Source: Terricaulis silvestris
GTDB taxonomy: Bacteria > Pseudomonadota > Alphaproteobacteria > Caulobacterales > Aquidulcibacteraceae
Direction of reading: 5' to 3'
Length of the DNA: 64,000 nt
NCBI RefSeq assembly: GCF_009792355.1
Contig: NZ_CP047045.1
Span: 558,001 to 622,000, forward strand
Positions 16,522 through 25,752 of the stretch are shown in pieces. The notes beneath the pieces are model-generated. The model did not search any database and had not been told where the DNA came from. It saw only the letters and a list, made by a program, of their open reading frames with translations. Each line of letters starts with the position of its first letter. Position 1 is the first letter of the stretch. Both the position numbers and the translations under genes were made by a program.

Positions 16522-16956
16522 TCAACTCGCTGCTTGACCGCTGGCGGCCTCGGCTGAGAGCTTCAGCTGGGTGTTGATTGCGAGACCCTGTTTCAGCACT
16601 AGCGTGACCGGTGTTTTCTCGGCAATTTCCGCAAGCCGCGCCCGCTGCGGCTCGTTCAGCGGACCCTCGACCACAACGGTGCGCCGTATCTCGTCGCCAT
16701 CGCCGCCTTTGAGATATCGAAGATGGGCGCGCACGCCGGCGAGCGGCCATTGCTTGCGTTCGGCGTACATCTTGAGCGTCACCACCGTGCAGGCGGCGAG
16801 GGCTGATAGCAGGAGCGCAAAAGGCTCAGGGCCAGCATCTTGGCCGCCATTGACGACGCTTTCGTCGGCCGTGAGTTCGTGGCGCCCGGTCTTGATCGCG
16901 ACGGGATAGTGACCTTCGCGAATTTCGGCGTCGGCGCTGGTGATGATCGTTTTCAT
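16522..16956 (-). CDS. OsmC-family peroxiredoxin-like protein
   Basis: 144 residues from ATG 16956. OsmC/Ohr-like fold: GPEPFALLLSALAACTVVTL contains the conserved C-terminal-domain Cys (about residue 56), with MYAERKQWPLAGVRAHLRY after it and the terminal strand TLVLKQGLAINTQLKLS. The more N-terminal peroxidatic Cys of Ohr is not seen, so this belongs with the single-Cys OsmC-like group. Its reading frame is open upstream into the broken SnoaL gene, but the domain starts at 16956. Role in peroxide or thiol stress is inferred from the family. Confidence 0.88.
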   Translation of the reverse strand: MKTIITSADAEIREGHYPVAIKTGRHELTADESVVNGGQDAGPEPFALLLSALAACTVVTLKMYAERKQWPLAGVRAHLRYLKGGDGDEIRRTVVVEGPLNEPQRARLAEIAEKTPVTLVLKQGLAINTQLKLSAEAASGQAAS

Positions 16957-16963
16957 GTGCGCG

Positions 16964-17403
16964 TCACCAATGTTCACGCGCGCGGCGCCAGTGAAAGCGC
17001 GCCGTGTCTTGGCTCGTGTAATCTGGATCGAGATAGATATACATGCGCCGGACGAGACCGTTGCTGGCGAACTCGAAAACACTGCAGAAGCGTCCGCCGG
17101 GCGTCTCGCCGCCATTCCACGTGCGGCCTTCGCCATCTTTGCCGAAGGTCGTGCCCTCGACCACGACCGTCCGGCCGCTTTCGAGGTAAGTGAGCTGATC
17201 ACGATGATGTGTCGACGTGTAGCCGGCGCCGTATAGCCCCGTTGCGAAATCGCGAAATTCGGAAGACCGTGACCGACGCCGAACTTCGGAAAGAAGAATT
17301 CGAGATCGTCCGTGAAGAGTTCCTCGGGCAAGCGTCCGCCGTCGAGTTCGCGGAAATACGTTTTCGCGGCTTCGATCTGGCGTGAGGGAGCTGAGCTTGT
17401 CAT
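16964..17403 (-). pseudogene. Frameshifted SnoaL/NTF2-like gene
   Basis: The first part (from ATG 17403) reads AAKTYFRELDGGRLPEELF and DDLEFFFPKFGVGHG; near 17262-17268 the family continues in the next frame as EFRDFATGLYGAGYTSTHHR, YLESGRTVVVEGTTFGKDG and GRFCSVFEFASNGLVRRMYI, ending at 16964. One indel therefore splits the gene. ATGA overlap with the pirin stop (17400-17403) shows it was an operon member. A sequencing error cannot be excluded. Confidence 0.75.
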
Positions 17404-18278
17404 GTGCGCGCCCCTGCATTGGGCGCGCCGAGCACGCCTTGATTGTGCAGACGCTGTCCGATGACAGCGATGTTGTGTTCGCCTTGGCGGAGCGCTTCGG
17501 CGTTGGTGTGCACTGAGTAGTACCCCGTCACGAGGTCATACGGGTGCTTGACCGCTGCGCCGAGAATGAAGCCCACATCGGTAAGGGCCTCGAATTCGAC
17601 CGCCTCGCCGCCTTCAGCGAACACGACCGCTTCGCCCGCGGAGATCTCCAAGGGCGCGCGTACGACGCCGCTGTGAACTGCAATCCAAAGCACGTCTTGG
17701 CCAGCCGGCGGCGTGAAGCGCCAGCGTTCGCCGACTTTCAGGCGGACATCGAGATAGGTCATGTCGCCGGGCGCGCGCAGGATGCTTTGGACGCCGTCAT
17801 ACTCACCAGCAATGACGCGCGCGGGTCCTGCGTTCTGAAATTCCGAAGCCGCCAGATATTGGCTGTCGGTTTCCGCCAGTTCGAGTTCAGGGGGCAACGC
17901 CACCCAGAGCTGATAGCCTTTGACCCATTCTTCGCCTTTGGCGCCGCCGGTGTGCCAAACGCCGCCGCTAGCGCGCATCCATTCGACGCCACCAGTTTCG
18001 ATTACGCCTTCGCGGTCGGTCGTTTCTTTGTAGGTCAGCTGACCCGACAGAAGGAGCGTCAAGGTCGCGATGCCGGAATGCGGGTGAAAGCCGAACTTTG
18101 GTGCGTTCTTCGGGTCACCCTCGAAGAAGTCGAGGAAGACGAACGGTTTGATGCGCTCACCCGTGCCGTGGGGACTGACGAGCCGCGTGACTGGACCGTG
18201 CTCGTGTCCGCGCGTGCGCAGCGCAATGGCGCGGGAGGGTTCTGTGCGCAGTGGCGCGGACACGGCAGCGGCAGTCAT
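17400..18278 (-). CDS. Pirin-family bicupin
   Basis: 292 residues from ATG 18278, trimmed from a longer frame. Pirin signature: KPFVFLDFFEGDPKNA, metal ligands in FGFHPHSGIATLTLLLSG and, further on, ASGGVWHTGGAKGEEW; the second cupin contains VLWIAVHSGVVRAPLEIS. Pirins are iron cupins; several act as quercetin 2,3-dioxygenases or redox-responsive co-regulators. This is the first gene of a five-gene leftward run (pirin, broken SnoaL, OsmC, SnoaL, MFS), overlapping its neighbour by four bases. Confidence 0.92.
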   Translation of the reverse strand: MTAAAVSAPLRTEPSRAIALRTRGHEHGPVTRLVSPHGTGERIKPFVFLDFFEGDPKNAPKFGFHPHSGIATLTLLLSGQLTYKETTDREGVIETGGVEWMRASGGVWHTGGAKGEEWVKGYQLWVALPPELELAETDSQYLAASEFQNAGPARVIAGEYDGVQSILRAPGDMTYLDVRLKVGERWRFTPPAGQDVLWIAVHSGVVRAPLEISAGEAVVFAEGGEAVEFEALTDVGFILGAAVKHPYDLVTGYYSVHTNAEALRQGEHNIAVIGQRLHNQGVLGAPNAGART

Positions 18279-18397
18279 GGCGTTTCCCTTTCCTCGTTGG
18301 CTACGAAGGGAAGGTAGGGCGGCGCCGCGCAGCACATCAGCCGGATAATCTCGATGCTACCCATCGCTCCGGGAGATGGCCCACGCGGCGACCGCCA

Positions 18398-19015
18398 TCA
18401 GGCGCTTTGGGCCGCCGCGAGTTTCTGAACCTCGCCCAGATACCAGGTGAGCGTAGGCCGGGCTTTCTCAGCGAGGGGCGAGGCCCAATCGAGGAAGAGC
18501 TCGCACGCGAGCGCCAAGGACGTGTTGGCGATGGCGCCGGCCGCGATCATGCGATCGATGGCGGTGCGGTGCGCGATCTGGGAAGTTCCGCCGACTGCAT
18601 CGACGACGAACATCGCTTCGTATCCGTCCTTCATCGATTCCAGCACCGGGAAGGCGAGGCAGATTTCCGTCCAGAGCGCCGCATAGATCAGGCGTTTCTT
18701 CCCTGTCTTCTGCACCGCCTGATGAAACGCCTTGTCGCGCCAGGCATTCATCGACGTGCGGTCGATCGGTTTCAAGTCAGGCAGCTCCGCCAGAATGCTG
18801 GGGCGGGTCGGGCCGTTCACGCCAATGTTGACGCCAACCGTACTCAAGACGATCGGAATATCGAACACCTTCGCAAGGCGGATCAGAAATCTGACGTTCA
18901 ACTCGATGAGCGGGTCGGGGACCTCCGAGCGCACGCTTTCGAACATCTCTTTCTGGTAGTCGATCAGCACGAGCGCGACATCGTCGCGCGTCCAAACCGT
19001 TGTCGGTGCTCGCAT
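18398..19015 (-). CDS. Isochorismatase-family hydrolase (YcaC-like)
   Basis: 205 residues, cytoplasmic. Catalytic Asp in ALVLIDYQKEMF and Cys in IYAALWTEICLAFPV, in the arrangement of YcaC-type hydrolases. The middle reads PIVLSTVGVNIGVNGPT and PIDRTSMNAW, as in that group, and the C-terminal half (VVDAVGGTSQIAHRTAIDRM) is typical. Substrate unknown. It is preceded by an AKR gene on the same strand 97 bp upstream and followed by non-coding DNA before the pirin start. Confidence 0.9.
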   Translation of the reverse strand: MRAPTTVWTRDDVALVLIDYQKEMFESVRSEVPDPLIELNVRFLIRLAKVFDIPIVLSTVGVNIGVNGPTRPSILAELPDLKPIDRTSMNAWRDKAFHQAVQKTGKKRLIYAALWTEICLAFPVLESMKDGYEAMFVVDAVGGTSQIAHRTAIDRMIAAGAIANTSLALACELFLDWASPLAEKARPTLTWYLGEVQKLAAAQSA

Positions 19016-19112
19016 CGGGGGTTCCTTGTCCGTGGGGCCCCATTCCGTGAGGCGCTATCGGATCATGGCCTTCGGCGGCGAGCAAAGTAGTCACCGATAT
19101 TGAAACTCACTG

Positions 19113-19985
19113 TCACGCTGATGGAACGATGGCGTCGAGTTCAGCAATGACATCGGGCGACAATCGCAGCGACGCGGCGGCGATGTTTTCGTCGAGATGC
19201 GCGAGCGAGGACGTGCCTGGGATCGGCAGAATGTTCGGTGAGCGCTGTAGCAGCCAAGCAATCGCCACTTGCATGGGCGTTGCCCCGATGCGCGTTGCGA
19301 TGCGCGACAGCGTCGCCGACTTGATTTTCGAGAATCCGCCGAGGGGAAAGTAGGCGACGTAGGCGATCTTCTCGCGCGCCAGCGCTTTCACGAGCGCATC
19401 GTCTGTCCGGTCAGCGAGATTGTAGAGGTTTTGAACCCCGACGATCTTCGCGATCGTACGTCCTTCGCTGACTTGCGCTGGGGTGACATTGCTGAGGCCA
19501 ATATGACGAATGAGACCTTGCGCCTGCAATTCGGCAAGCACCGTCAGAGGCTCCTCGACCGATCCCTCGCGCGGCGCAGAATTCCCATACATACTGCGGA
19601 AATTGACGACTTCGAGCACATTGAGGGCGAGGTTGCGGAGGTTGTCGTGAACTGCCGCAATGAGCTCCGATCGCGAGGTTGCAGCATGCACCGAGCCCGT
19701 GGGCCTGCGCTTTGCGCCGACCTTCGTGACAATCACCAGATCGCGTGGATAGGGATGGAGCGCTTCGCGAATGAGTTGGTTCGTCACATGCGGCCCATAG
19801 AAATCGGCGGTGTCAATATGATTGACGCCGCGCGCGATCGCTTCTCGCAATACGGCAAGCGCTACGGCTTTGTTCGCCGGCGGTCCGAATACGCCAGGTC
19901 CGGTCAGCTGCATAGCGCCGTAACCGAGCCGGTTGACCATATTGTCGCCGAGCATGAAGGTTCCAGCGGCATCGACATCGACCAT
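19113..19985 (-). CDS. Aldo/keto reductase (YdbC-like)
   Basis: 290 residues. DTADFYGP provides Asp and Tyr and LVIVTKVGAKR the Lys, but the expected catalytic His position reads LEVVNFRSMYG, so Asn replaces His, as is known for the YdbC-type AKRs. NADP-binding end: LPIPGTSSLAHLDENIAAA. YdbC reduces pyridoxal-like aldehydes; the substrate here is unknown. Start ATG 19985 has AAGGG nine bases upstream. It is divergent from the LysR gene at 20101 and probably controlled by it. Confidence 0.9.
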   Translation of the reverse strand: MVDVDAAGTFMLGDNMVNRLGYGAMQLTGPGVFGPPANKAVALAVLREAIARGVNHIDTADFYGPHVTNQLIREALHPYPRDLVIVTKVGAKRRPTGSVHAATSRSELIAAVHDNLRNLALNVLEVVNFRSMYGNSAPREGSVEEPLTVLAELQAQGLIRHIGLSNVTPAQVSEGRTIAKIVGVQNLYNLADRTDDALVKALAREKIAYVAYFPLGGFSKIKSATLSRIATRIGATPMQVAIAWLLQRSPNILPIPGTSSLAHLDENIAAASLRLSPDVIAELDAIVPSA

Positions 19986-20100
19986 CGTCGTTAGCCCTTC
20001 GAGAGAAACTTGTCTGGGTAATGTGGGCCGCGCGCACCGTTACGAGAACCTCGGTTTTTTCGCTGCTTCCCATCGGCAATGGCGATGGTACCCTTAGTCC

Positions 20101-21036
20101 ATGCTTGATGGCGTCTCCCTCGACCAGTTGCGCACCTTCATCGCCGCCGTCGATGAAGGGAGTTTCTCTGCCGCCTCGCGTAAACTGCTGCGCGCGCAAT
20201 CGGCGATCAGCGATACGATCAGCAACCTTGAAGACCAGATCGGCGTCACGCTGTTCGATCGATCCGGACGCTACCCCAAGCTGACGCCGGAGGGGGTCGT
20301 GCTGCTGGCAGACGCGCGCAACATCATCAACGGAGTTGATCTTCTCAAGGCGCGCGCCAAGGGCATGACTCAGGGGCTCGAACCTGAGCTCTCCGTCGTG
20401 GTCGATGTGTTTTATCCGATCGATGCGATTACACAGGTCGCGAAAGAGTTTCGCGAACACTATCCGGGCGTCGCGCTGCGCATCTACGCGGAGGCCTTGG
20501 GCGCTGCGATGCAGCCCGTGCTCGACGGACGTTGCAGTGTCGGCATCGTGGGTTCTCTGCCGTCTATTCCCGACACGCTCACCAATGAGGGCCTTTGCAG
20601 CATCTATTTCTTGATGGTCGCCGCACAGGACCATCCGCTGGCCGCGCACAAAGGTAAAATTCCGCGTGAGATCCTTGCTAAGCACACGCAGATCGTCCTC
20701 ACGGATCGCTCGGAGCTTTCGGAAGGGCGCGAAATGGGCGTCATGGCGCCCTCGACCTGGCGTCTCGCTGATCTCTTCGCGAAGCATCATTTCCTGCTGA
20801 GCGGCCTCGGCTGGGGAGGCATGCCCTTGCATACGGTGCAGGATGATTTGGACGAGCGCCGGCTCGTTGTGCTGGACATCGAGGACGTTCCCGCCGGCGG
20901 TATGCCCTTGGCGATGTCGGCAGTGTGGCGAACGAACTCACCGCCAGGCCCAGCAGGCCGCTGGTTCATCGAGCGTCTCAAGGAAATTCCCGTCACGACT
21001 GCGAAGCCGCGCAGGAGAGCGCGCCGCGCGCACTAA
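20101..21036 (+). CDS. LysR-family transcriptional regulator
   Basis: 311 residues. N-terminal winged HTH: LDQLRTFIAAVDEGSFSAAS, RKLLRAQSAISDTISNLEDQ, GVTLFDRSGRYPKLTPEG. The substrate-binding domain follows (about 90-295). Its effector is unknown. It is divergent from the YdbC-like AKR (115-bp gap) and followed 83 bp later by a second AKR in the same direction, so it sits between two likely targets. Confidence 0.93.
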   Translation: MLDGVSLDQLRTFIAAVDEGSFSAASRKLLRAQSAISDTISNLEDQIGVTLFDRSGRYPKLTPEGVVLLADARNIINGVDLLKARAKGMTQGLEPELSVVVDVFYPIDAITQVAKEFREHYPGVALRIYAEALGAAMQPVLDGRCSVGIVGSLPSIPDTLTNEGLCSIYFLMVAAQDHPLAAHKGKIPREILAKHTQIVLTDRSELSEGREMGVMAPSTWRLADLFAKHHFLLSGLGWGGMPLHTVQDDLDERRLVVLDIEDVPAGGMPLAMSAVWRTNSPPGPAGRWFIERLKEIPVTTAKPRRRARRAH

Positions 21037-21119
21037 GAGCGAGCTATCGCTCCTGCCGATGGCAGCGTTCGGGAAAACCGACCTGGGCGCAGCATCGTTG
21101 CTCAAGCACACTAGAGCGC

Positions 21120-21980
21120 ATGAACAGCAATCCTCATCCGAACCGCGATGTAGCGAGCGCAGTCTTGCCGGTGCAGGGCGCACACATACCCGCACTCGGC
21201 TTCGGCACTTACGGCATGAACGGTCCGCACCTGCGCAATGTGCTCGTCGCCGCGCTGGGTCATGGCTTTCGCCACATTGATACCGCGCAAATGTACGGCA
21301 ACGAGGCCGAGGTCGGCGCCGCTATCCGGGATGCCGGGGTTTCTCGTTCGGAGATATTCATCACCACGAAAGTCTGGGTGGCGAATTACGGGGCAGCGCA
21401 GTTTGCGCCGTCCGTCGACCAGAGTCTGCGGAAGCTCAAGACCGACTACATTGACCTGTTGCTAGTCCATTGGCCGCGCGGCGGTGCGCCCATTGCCGCA
21501 CAGATCGAAGGACTGAATAGAGCCGTCGAACAAGGCAAGGCCCGCCACATTGGGGTCAGCAACTACAACGCCGAGATGCTTCGGACCGCGGTGAAGATGT
21601 CACCCCGTCATCTCGTCACCAACCAGGTCGAATACCATCCCTTTCTCGACCAAACCGCGCTGCTGCGGCAGATCGCTGCGTCGGACGCCAGTTTGATGGC
21701 CTATTGCGGCATGGCCGTCGGCCGTGTGTTCGGATCGGAGATACTCAGGGACATCGCAGCAAAGCATGAGCGCAGCGTGGCGCAGGTCGTTCTGCGCTGG
21801 CTCATTCAGCAGCCCCGCGTCGTGGCGCTATCGCGCACTGAAAAGATTGAGCGTATCGCTGGCAACGCGGCTGTCTTCGACTTTGCGCTGAGCGAGGCCG
21901 AGATGGCGGCGATTACGGCATTGCGCGCGCCGGACAGTCGCATTGTTGACCCCGGCCATTTGGCGCCCGCCTGGGATTAA
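21120..21980 (+). CDS. Aldo/keto reductase (2,5-diketogluconate reductase-like)
   Basis: 286 residues from ATG 21120; the frame is open further upstream into the LysR gene but the domain begins here. Complete tetrad: GFRHIDTAQMYGNEAEVG (Asp, Tyr), IFITTKVWV (Lys), DLLLVHWPRGG (His). Belongs to the AKR5/DkgB-type monomeric NADPH carbonyl reductases, with GVSNYNAEML and QVEYHPFLDQ blocks. No strong ribosome site is visible. It follows the LysR gene and is likely part of the same transcript. Confidence 0.92.
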   Translation: MNSNPHPNRDVASAVLPVQGAHIPALGFGTYGMNGPHLRNVLVAALGHGFRHIDTAQMYGNEAEVGAAIRDAGVSRSEIFITTKVWVANYGAAQFAPSVDQSLRKLKTDYIDLLLVHWPRGGAPIAAQIEGLNRAVEQGKARHIGVSNYNAEMLRTAVKMSPRHLVTNQVEYHPFLDQTALLRQIAASDASLMAYCGMAVGRVFGSEILRDIAAKHERSVAQVVLRWLIQQPRVVALSRTEKIERIAGNAAVFDFALSEAEMAAITALRAPDSRIVDPGHLAPAWD

Positions 21981-22170
21981 CCGCATTTCCGTTCGTTTCG
22001 CATCGTGCAGCGCCGTAAGGCGCCGCGTGCATGTTGGCTATGTCCGCATGACGACCCATCGCGGGCGGCGATAGTTCGGATCGGAATTATGCTTCTACTC
22101 GGAAAAGGGTCGGAACCCGACACTCTCCATTGACGGCGGCGATGGTCTGCCGAGGCAAATGGAGGCTTCG

Positions 22171-22797
22171 ATGAAACTGCTTCATCTCGATTCAAGTATT
22201 ACTGGCGACCAATCAGTGAGCCGCATTCTTTCGGCTGAGATTGTCGCGGCGCAGATTGCTCTGCACCCCGGCATCGAGGTTACATATCACGACCTCGCAA
22301 TTGAAGCGCCGCTGCACCTGTCGCCGGCGCACATGGCGGCGTTCCAAGGCGCACCGGTCGAAAGCGAGGCTCTTGCGAACAATCTGGCGCTCGGCACGCA
22401 ATTCATGGAAGAGCTGTTCATGGCGGACGTGCTCGTCATCGGTGCGCCAATGTACAACCACACCGTTCCGACCCAGCTCAAGGCTTGGATCGATCGTATC
22501 GCGGTCGCGGGCCGGACGTTCCGTTACACGGAGAAGGGCCCTGTTGGTTTGCTTCCGCCCGGTAAGAAGGTTTTCATCGCCGCGAGCACGGGCGGCATCT
22601 ATTCCGGCGACAGTCCCGCCAAGGCGTTCGAACACAGTGAGACCTATTTGCGTGGCGTCCTGGCGCTGATCGGCCTCACCGATGTAACGACCATTCGCGC
22701 CGAAGGCATCGGCATGGGCCCCGAAGCGCGAGTGCGCGCCATCGAGAGCGCTCGCCGCACGATCGCCGAACTCAATCCGCTGCAAAGAGCTGCCTAA
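22171..22797 (+). CDS. azoR: FMN-dependent NADH azoreductase
   Basis: 208 residues, flavodoxin-like AzoR fold: MKLLHLDSSITGDQSVSR binds the FMN phosphate, VLVIGAPMYNHTVPTQLKAW the flavin ring and FIAASTGGIYSG the isoalloxazine loop. AzoR reduces quinones and azo compounds by two-electron transfer. ATG 22171 is preferred over ATG 22159 because ATGGAGG lies just before it. It is convergent with a LysR gene with which it shares a terminator. The symbol is by family similarity. Confidence 0.9.
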   Translation: MKLLHLDSSITGDQSVSRILSAEIVAAQIALHPGIEVTYHDLAIEAPLHLSPAHMAAFQGAPVESEALANNLALGTQFMEELFMADVLVIGAPMYNHTVPTQLKAWIDRIAVAGRTFRYTEKGPVGLLPPGKKVFIAASTGGIYSGDSPAKAFEHSETYLRGVLALIGLTDVTTIRAEGIGMGPEARVRAIESARRTIAELNPLQRAA

Positions 22798-22813
22798 GCT
22801 TGGCGCTTCTGTT

Positions 22814-22845
22814 GGGCGTCGGGCGCTTGTTAGCGCCTGACGCCC
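22814..22845. terminator. Strong bidirectional hairpin
   Basis: GGGCGTCGGGCGCT (22814-22827) pairs with AGCGCCTGACGCCC (22832-22845), 13 of 14 pairs and a 4-base loop. It terminates azoR and includes the TAA stop of the convergent LysR gene in its loop side, so it can serve both genes. Confidence 0.8.
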
Positions 22846-23795
22846 TTACGCACCGGGGAGCGTCGACGCTTGCTCTGTCGCGGGATTGCTGCGGTCATAG
22901 GGTCATGTGAGAGCTTGGCGATGAGATAGTCGCCGAGGACTTCGACTCGTTTGGGGATCGGACCCTCTGGCGGCGTGATCCAGTAGACAGCGCCCAGAGG
23001 TATTGACCAATCCGGCAGCAGCCGCTCGAGCAGCTTGGTCTCAAGCGCCTCACGAAGGAAAAATTCTGGCAAGATGCCAACGCCGGCGCCCCCAACTAAA
23101 GCCGGCATCATTGCGTCGCCATTGTTCACGCGCAGCGGGCCCGAGGGGCGAACGCTGGCTGATTTTTTTCCCTTGGTGAAGCGCCAGACTTCGCTCGTCA
23201 TCGCGTAGCTGTAGCTGATGCAACGATGCTGGGCGAGGTGGAGGGGGTGGGTCGGGCGTTCATGTTCCTTCAAATAGGCGGGCGAGGCGACAAGGTAGCG
23301 CGGCATTTCACAAAGCTGGCGAACCACAACTGAGGCGCCAGGATGAACCGCAATGCGGATAGCAGCGTCAAAGCCTTCCCCGATCAGATCGACCTGCGCG
23401 TCATTCAAGTGCAGATCGATCGAAATGTCGGGGAAGGCCCTTAGAAACTCAGGCAGCAACGGCGCGATGTAAGACACGCCAAACGACAGCGGTGCGGCGA
23501 GGCGCACCGCGCCGCGTGGGCTCCTCGTTTCAGCGCTGGTGATGCTCTCGGCTGCTTCCCCGTCCGCAAGAATTTGCGTGGCTCGCCCAACCAGCTGTCG
23601 ACCCGCATCGGTCAATGCGAAGCGGCGCGCCGTGCGCACGATCAATCGCGCGCCGAGACGCTGCTCTAGCCTTGCGATCGCCTTGGACACAGTTGCTTTG
23701 GAGAGCCGCAGGTCTGTCGCGGCGGCTGCGAACGATCGAAACTCTGCCACCTTCGCGAAAATGGCGAGCGCCTCAAGGTCGGGAAGTTTAGCCAT
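22830..23795 (-). CDS. LysR-family transcriptional regulator
   Basis: 321 residues. HTH: LEALAIFAKVAEFRSFAAAA, DLRLSKATVSKAIARLEQRL, ARLIVRTARRFALTDAG. The effector domain has PLSFGVSYIAPLLPEFLRAF and NDAQVDLIGEGFDAAIRIAV, the pattern of the CrgA/DmlR-like group that often controls neighbouring reductases. A basic tail (RQSKRRRSPVRKGVRR) is unusual. Divergent from the AraC gene at 23935 and convergent with azoR. Confidence 0.92.
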   Translation of the reverse strand: MAKLPDLEALAIFAKVAEFRSFAAAATDLRLSKATVSKAIARLEQRLGARLIVRTARRFALTDAGRQLVGRATQILADGEAAESITSAETRSPRGAVRLAAPLSFGVSYIAPLLPEFLRAFPDISIDLHLNDAQVDLIGEGFDAAIRIAVHPGASVVVRQLCEMPRYLVASPAYLKEHERPTHPLHLAQHRCISYSYAMTSEVWRFTKGKKSASVRPSGPLRVNNGDAMMPALVGGAGVGILPEFFLREALETKLLERLLPDWSIPLGAVYWITPPEGPIPKRVEVLGDYLIAKLSHDPMTAAIPRQSKRRRSPVRKGVRR

Positions 23796-23934
23796 GGCGT
23801 CAGTTTTCGAAACCGTGTGTTTCGATAGTTTCTATTTCTACCCTAGACGCCTGTCTATAAGATTGGGTAGTCCGCTGCGCCTCCGCGTTTTGCGAGCTCA
23901 TCGGGGTGGGGGGAGTCGAGCGCAGGAGACTTCC
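23796..23934. promoter_or_regulatory. Divergent LysR/AraC promoter region
   Basis: Next to the LysR start lies the perfect palindrome TTTCGAAA (23805-23812), and a second TTTCGA half follows at 23820-23825. The paired TTTCGA elements are a plausible operator. The region is AT-richer than its surroundings. Confidence 0.4.
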
Positions 23935-24831
23935 GTGGTTCTGCAGACCCAGGGACTTAGAAAGTACCCGTCAACATCAGAGGTGCTTGCCTCATCCGCA
24001 GGCCTTGGCTGGTCGAAATTCTCCGCGGAACTTCGATCGCACGTGGCCTGCGAGATCCCGGATATCTTACCGCACGCCGTGGAGATTTGCCTTGTCGTTG
24101 CAGGCAACGACAACAGCATGGTGCGGCGAACAGGACTGGGACCTGCCGAAGAGGCGGCGCCAAGAGACGGCGGGATCTGGTTGAGCCCAGCGGGGATCGG
24201 CAAGGGCATCTCGATAACCGCGCCGATTCCGGCGACGATGCATTTGTATTTGCCCGCGGCGTTGTTCGATGGGCTGAACGAGGACTTCAATCTCCCGCTC
24301 AACCCGGCACAATCGATACGTTATGCCGCTGGAATGCGCGACGAGGTCATTGAGACGGTCGGACAGTCTATCCTTTCTGAGCTTGGCAACGAGACGGCCT
24401 CTGGCCGCATGTACGTTGAAACAGCGGCGGTAACGCTAGCGGCCAGATTGCTGCAAAAATACTGCGATGGCGGGGCGTGCGCACCGATCGACGTCGCATC
24501 ACTTCGCGCTGATCACAGCCGGCTGCGGCGCGTGTTGGACTACATATCGGACAATCTGGAAGAGAAAATCACGTTGGAGCAACTGGCCCACGTCGCCAGG
24601 CTCAGCGTATTTCACTTTGGCCGCATGTTCACCCGCACGATCGGTGTGTCACCCAGTCGCTATGTCAGCCGCATGCGTCTGGAACAGGCGATGGCGGAGC
24701 TTGCAATTGGCAAGTTGCCGCTCGCAGAGATTGCGCTCAAGGCCGGTTTCTCGTCGCAGGCCAGCTTCACCCGCGCGTTTCATCGCGCTACCGGCGTGAC
24801 GCCCGGCGAATATCGAACCCGCAGGCGTTAG
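23935..24831 (+). CDS. AraC/XylS-family transcriptional regulator
   Basis: 298 residues from GTG 23935, which has AGGAGA seven bases upstream; the open frame runs further back but antisense to LysR. The C-terminal double HTH (about 200-298) reads LRRVLDYISDNLEEKITLEQ, LAHVARLSVFHFGRMFTRTI, GVSPSRYVSRMRLEQAM, and IALKAGFSSQASFTRAFHRA with TGVTPGEYR. The N-terminal half is a ligand domain without a clear match. It is divergent from the LysR gene and upstream of a pirin gene that may be its target. Confidence 0.9.
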   Translation: MVLQTQGLRKYPSTSEVLASSAGLGWSKFSAELRSHVACEIPDILPHAVEICLVVAGNDNSMVRRTGLGPAEEAAPRDGGIWLSPAGIGKGISITAPIPATMHLYLPAALFDGLNEDFNLPLNPAQSIRYAAGMRDEVIETVGQSILSELGNETASGRMYVETAAVTLAARLLQKYCDGGACAPIDVASLRADHSRLRRVLDYISDNLEEKITLEQLAHVARLSVFHFGRMFTRTIGVSPSRYVSRMRLEQAMAELAIGKLPLAEIALKAGFSSQASFTRAFHRATGVTPGEYRTRRR

Positions 24832-24984
24832 GTCGCGCCGCGCGCGGCCGTTCGCCGATGCTGCAACAGCAAGCGCGGGCTAAACATGCGCAAACCCGGA
24901 CAAGACGCTGCGCGCTCGCGAATGATCTAACATGAGCTTCTGCGCATAGCCGGGGATGCCCGCGCGGTTAGTTGCGAGGCGCCG

Positions 24985-25746
24985 ATGATCGAGCGCAGAC
25001 CCTTCGCCGAACTTCCGAGCGAGGATTTTGGCTGGCTGAAGGTCAGACGTCATCTCTCGGCAGATGCGAACGAAGCCGCACCCGGCAAATCCTGGGGAGC
25101 GCTCCGCGTTTGGAGCGATCACGAGTTCGCGCCGAATGGGGGTTTTCCGCTGCACGCGCATGCCAACGTGGAAATCGTAACCTACGTGCGCGAGGGCGCG
25201 CTTACCCACAGAGACAGTCTCGGCAACGAAGGTAGGATTGAAGCGGGAAGCATACAGGTGCTGAGCGCTGGAACCGGTCTGCGCCATACCGAGTACAATC
25301 TCGAACACGGCTCATTGCGACTTTTCCAGATCTGCATCTCACCGGCGTCGCAGGGCGGCGCCCCCGCATGGGGCACGCAACCATGTCCCGTCGCCGAGCG
25401 GGGCGGCGGCTTTGTAGCGGTGGCGAGCGGCTGTGGTAGCGACATCGAGGCGCTCCCCATCCGTGCGCGTGCCAGGGTTCTGAACGTCAAACTCAAAGCC
25501 GGGGAGTCAGCGGAATACCCGCTTCTTGATCCTGGGCTCGCCTATCTGGTGCCCTCATCAGGCGCAGTCGAAGTCAATGGCACAAGGATCGATGCGCGCG
25601 ACGGCGCCGCAATTCGAGACGTCACGGTTGTGAGAGTTACAGCACTTGAGGATGCGGACGTGGTCATGGTCGATCTCCCGCGCGACATAGGCCCAGGCCG
25701 CCCCATAGCGACGCGGCCCGACGCTACGAATCCCGGCATGCGCTAA
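24985..25746 (+). CDS. Pirin-like bicupin (YhaK-type)
   Basis: 253 residues. First cupin metal site: GGFPLHAHANVEIVTYVREG with GSIQVLSAGTGLRHTEYN; the second cupin (SGAVEVNGTRIDARDGAAIR) lacks a clear metal set. YhaK-type pirins are redox-sensitive, some with quercetinase activity. It is distinct from the longer pirin at 17400. It lies 153 bp after the AraC gene in the same direction, then comes non-coding DNA with repeat copy C and a wrbA remnant. Confidence 0.9.
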   Translation: MIERRPFAELPSEDFGWLKVRRHLSADANEAAPGKSWGALRVWSDHEFAPNGGFPLHAHANVEIVTYVREGALTHRDSLGNEGRIEAGSIQVLSAGTGLRHTEYNLEHGSLRLFQICISPASQGGAPAWGTQPCPVAERGGGFVAVASGCGSDIEALPIRARARVLNVKLKAGESAEYPLLDPGLAYLVPSSGAVEVNGTRIDARDGAAIRDVTVVRVTALEDADVVMVDLPRDIGPGRPIATRPDATNPGMR

Positions 25747-25752
25747 GCAACA

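Noticed and set aside
16522-17403. A single 293-residue SnoaL-OsmC fusion protein
   Set aside because: The SnoaL family continues in another frame after the indel and OsmC has its own ATG at 16956, so the long frame is an artefact of a frameshift.
24880-25308. Minus-strand frame ending GYAQKLMLDHSRARSVL opposite the pirin gene
   Set aside because: Mostly antisense to a clear pirin gene and not matching a known family; the protein-like tail is too short to support a call.
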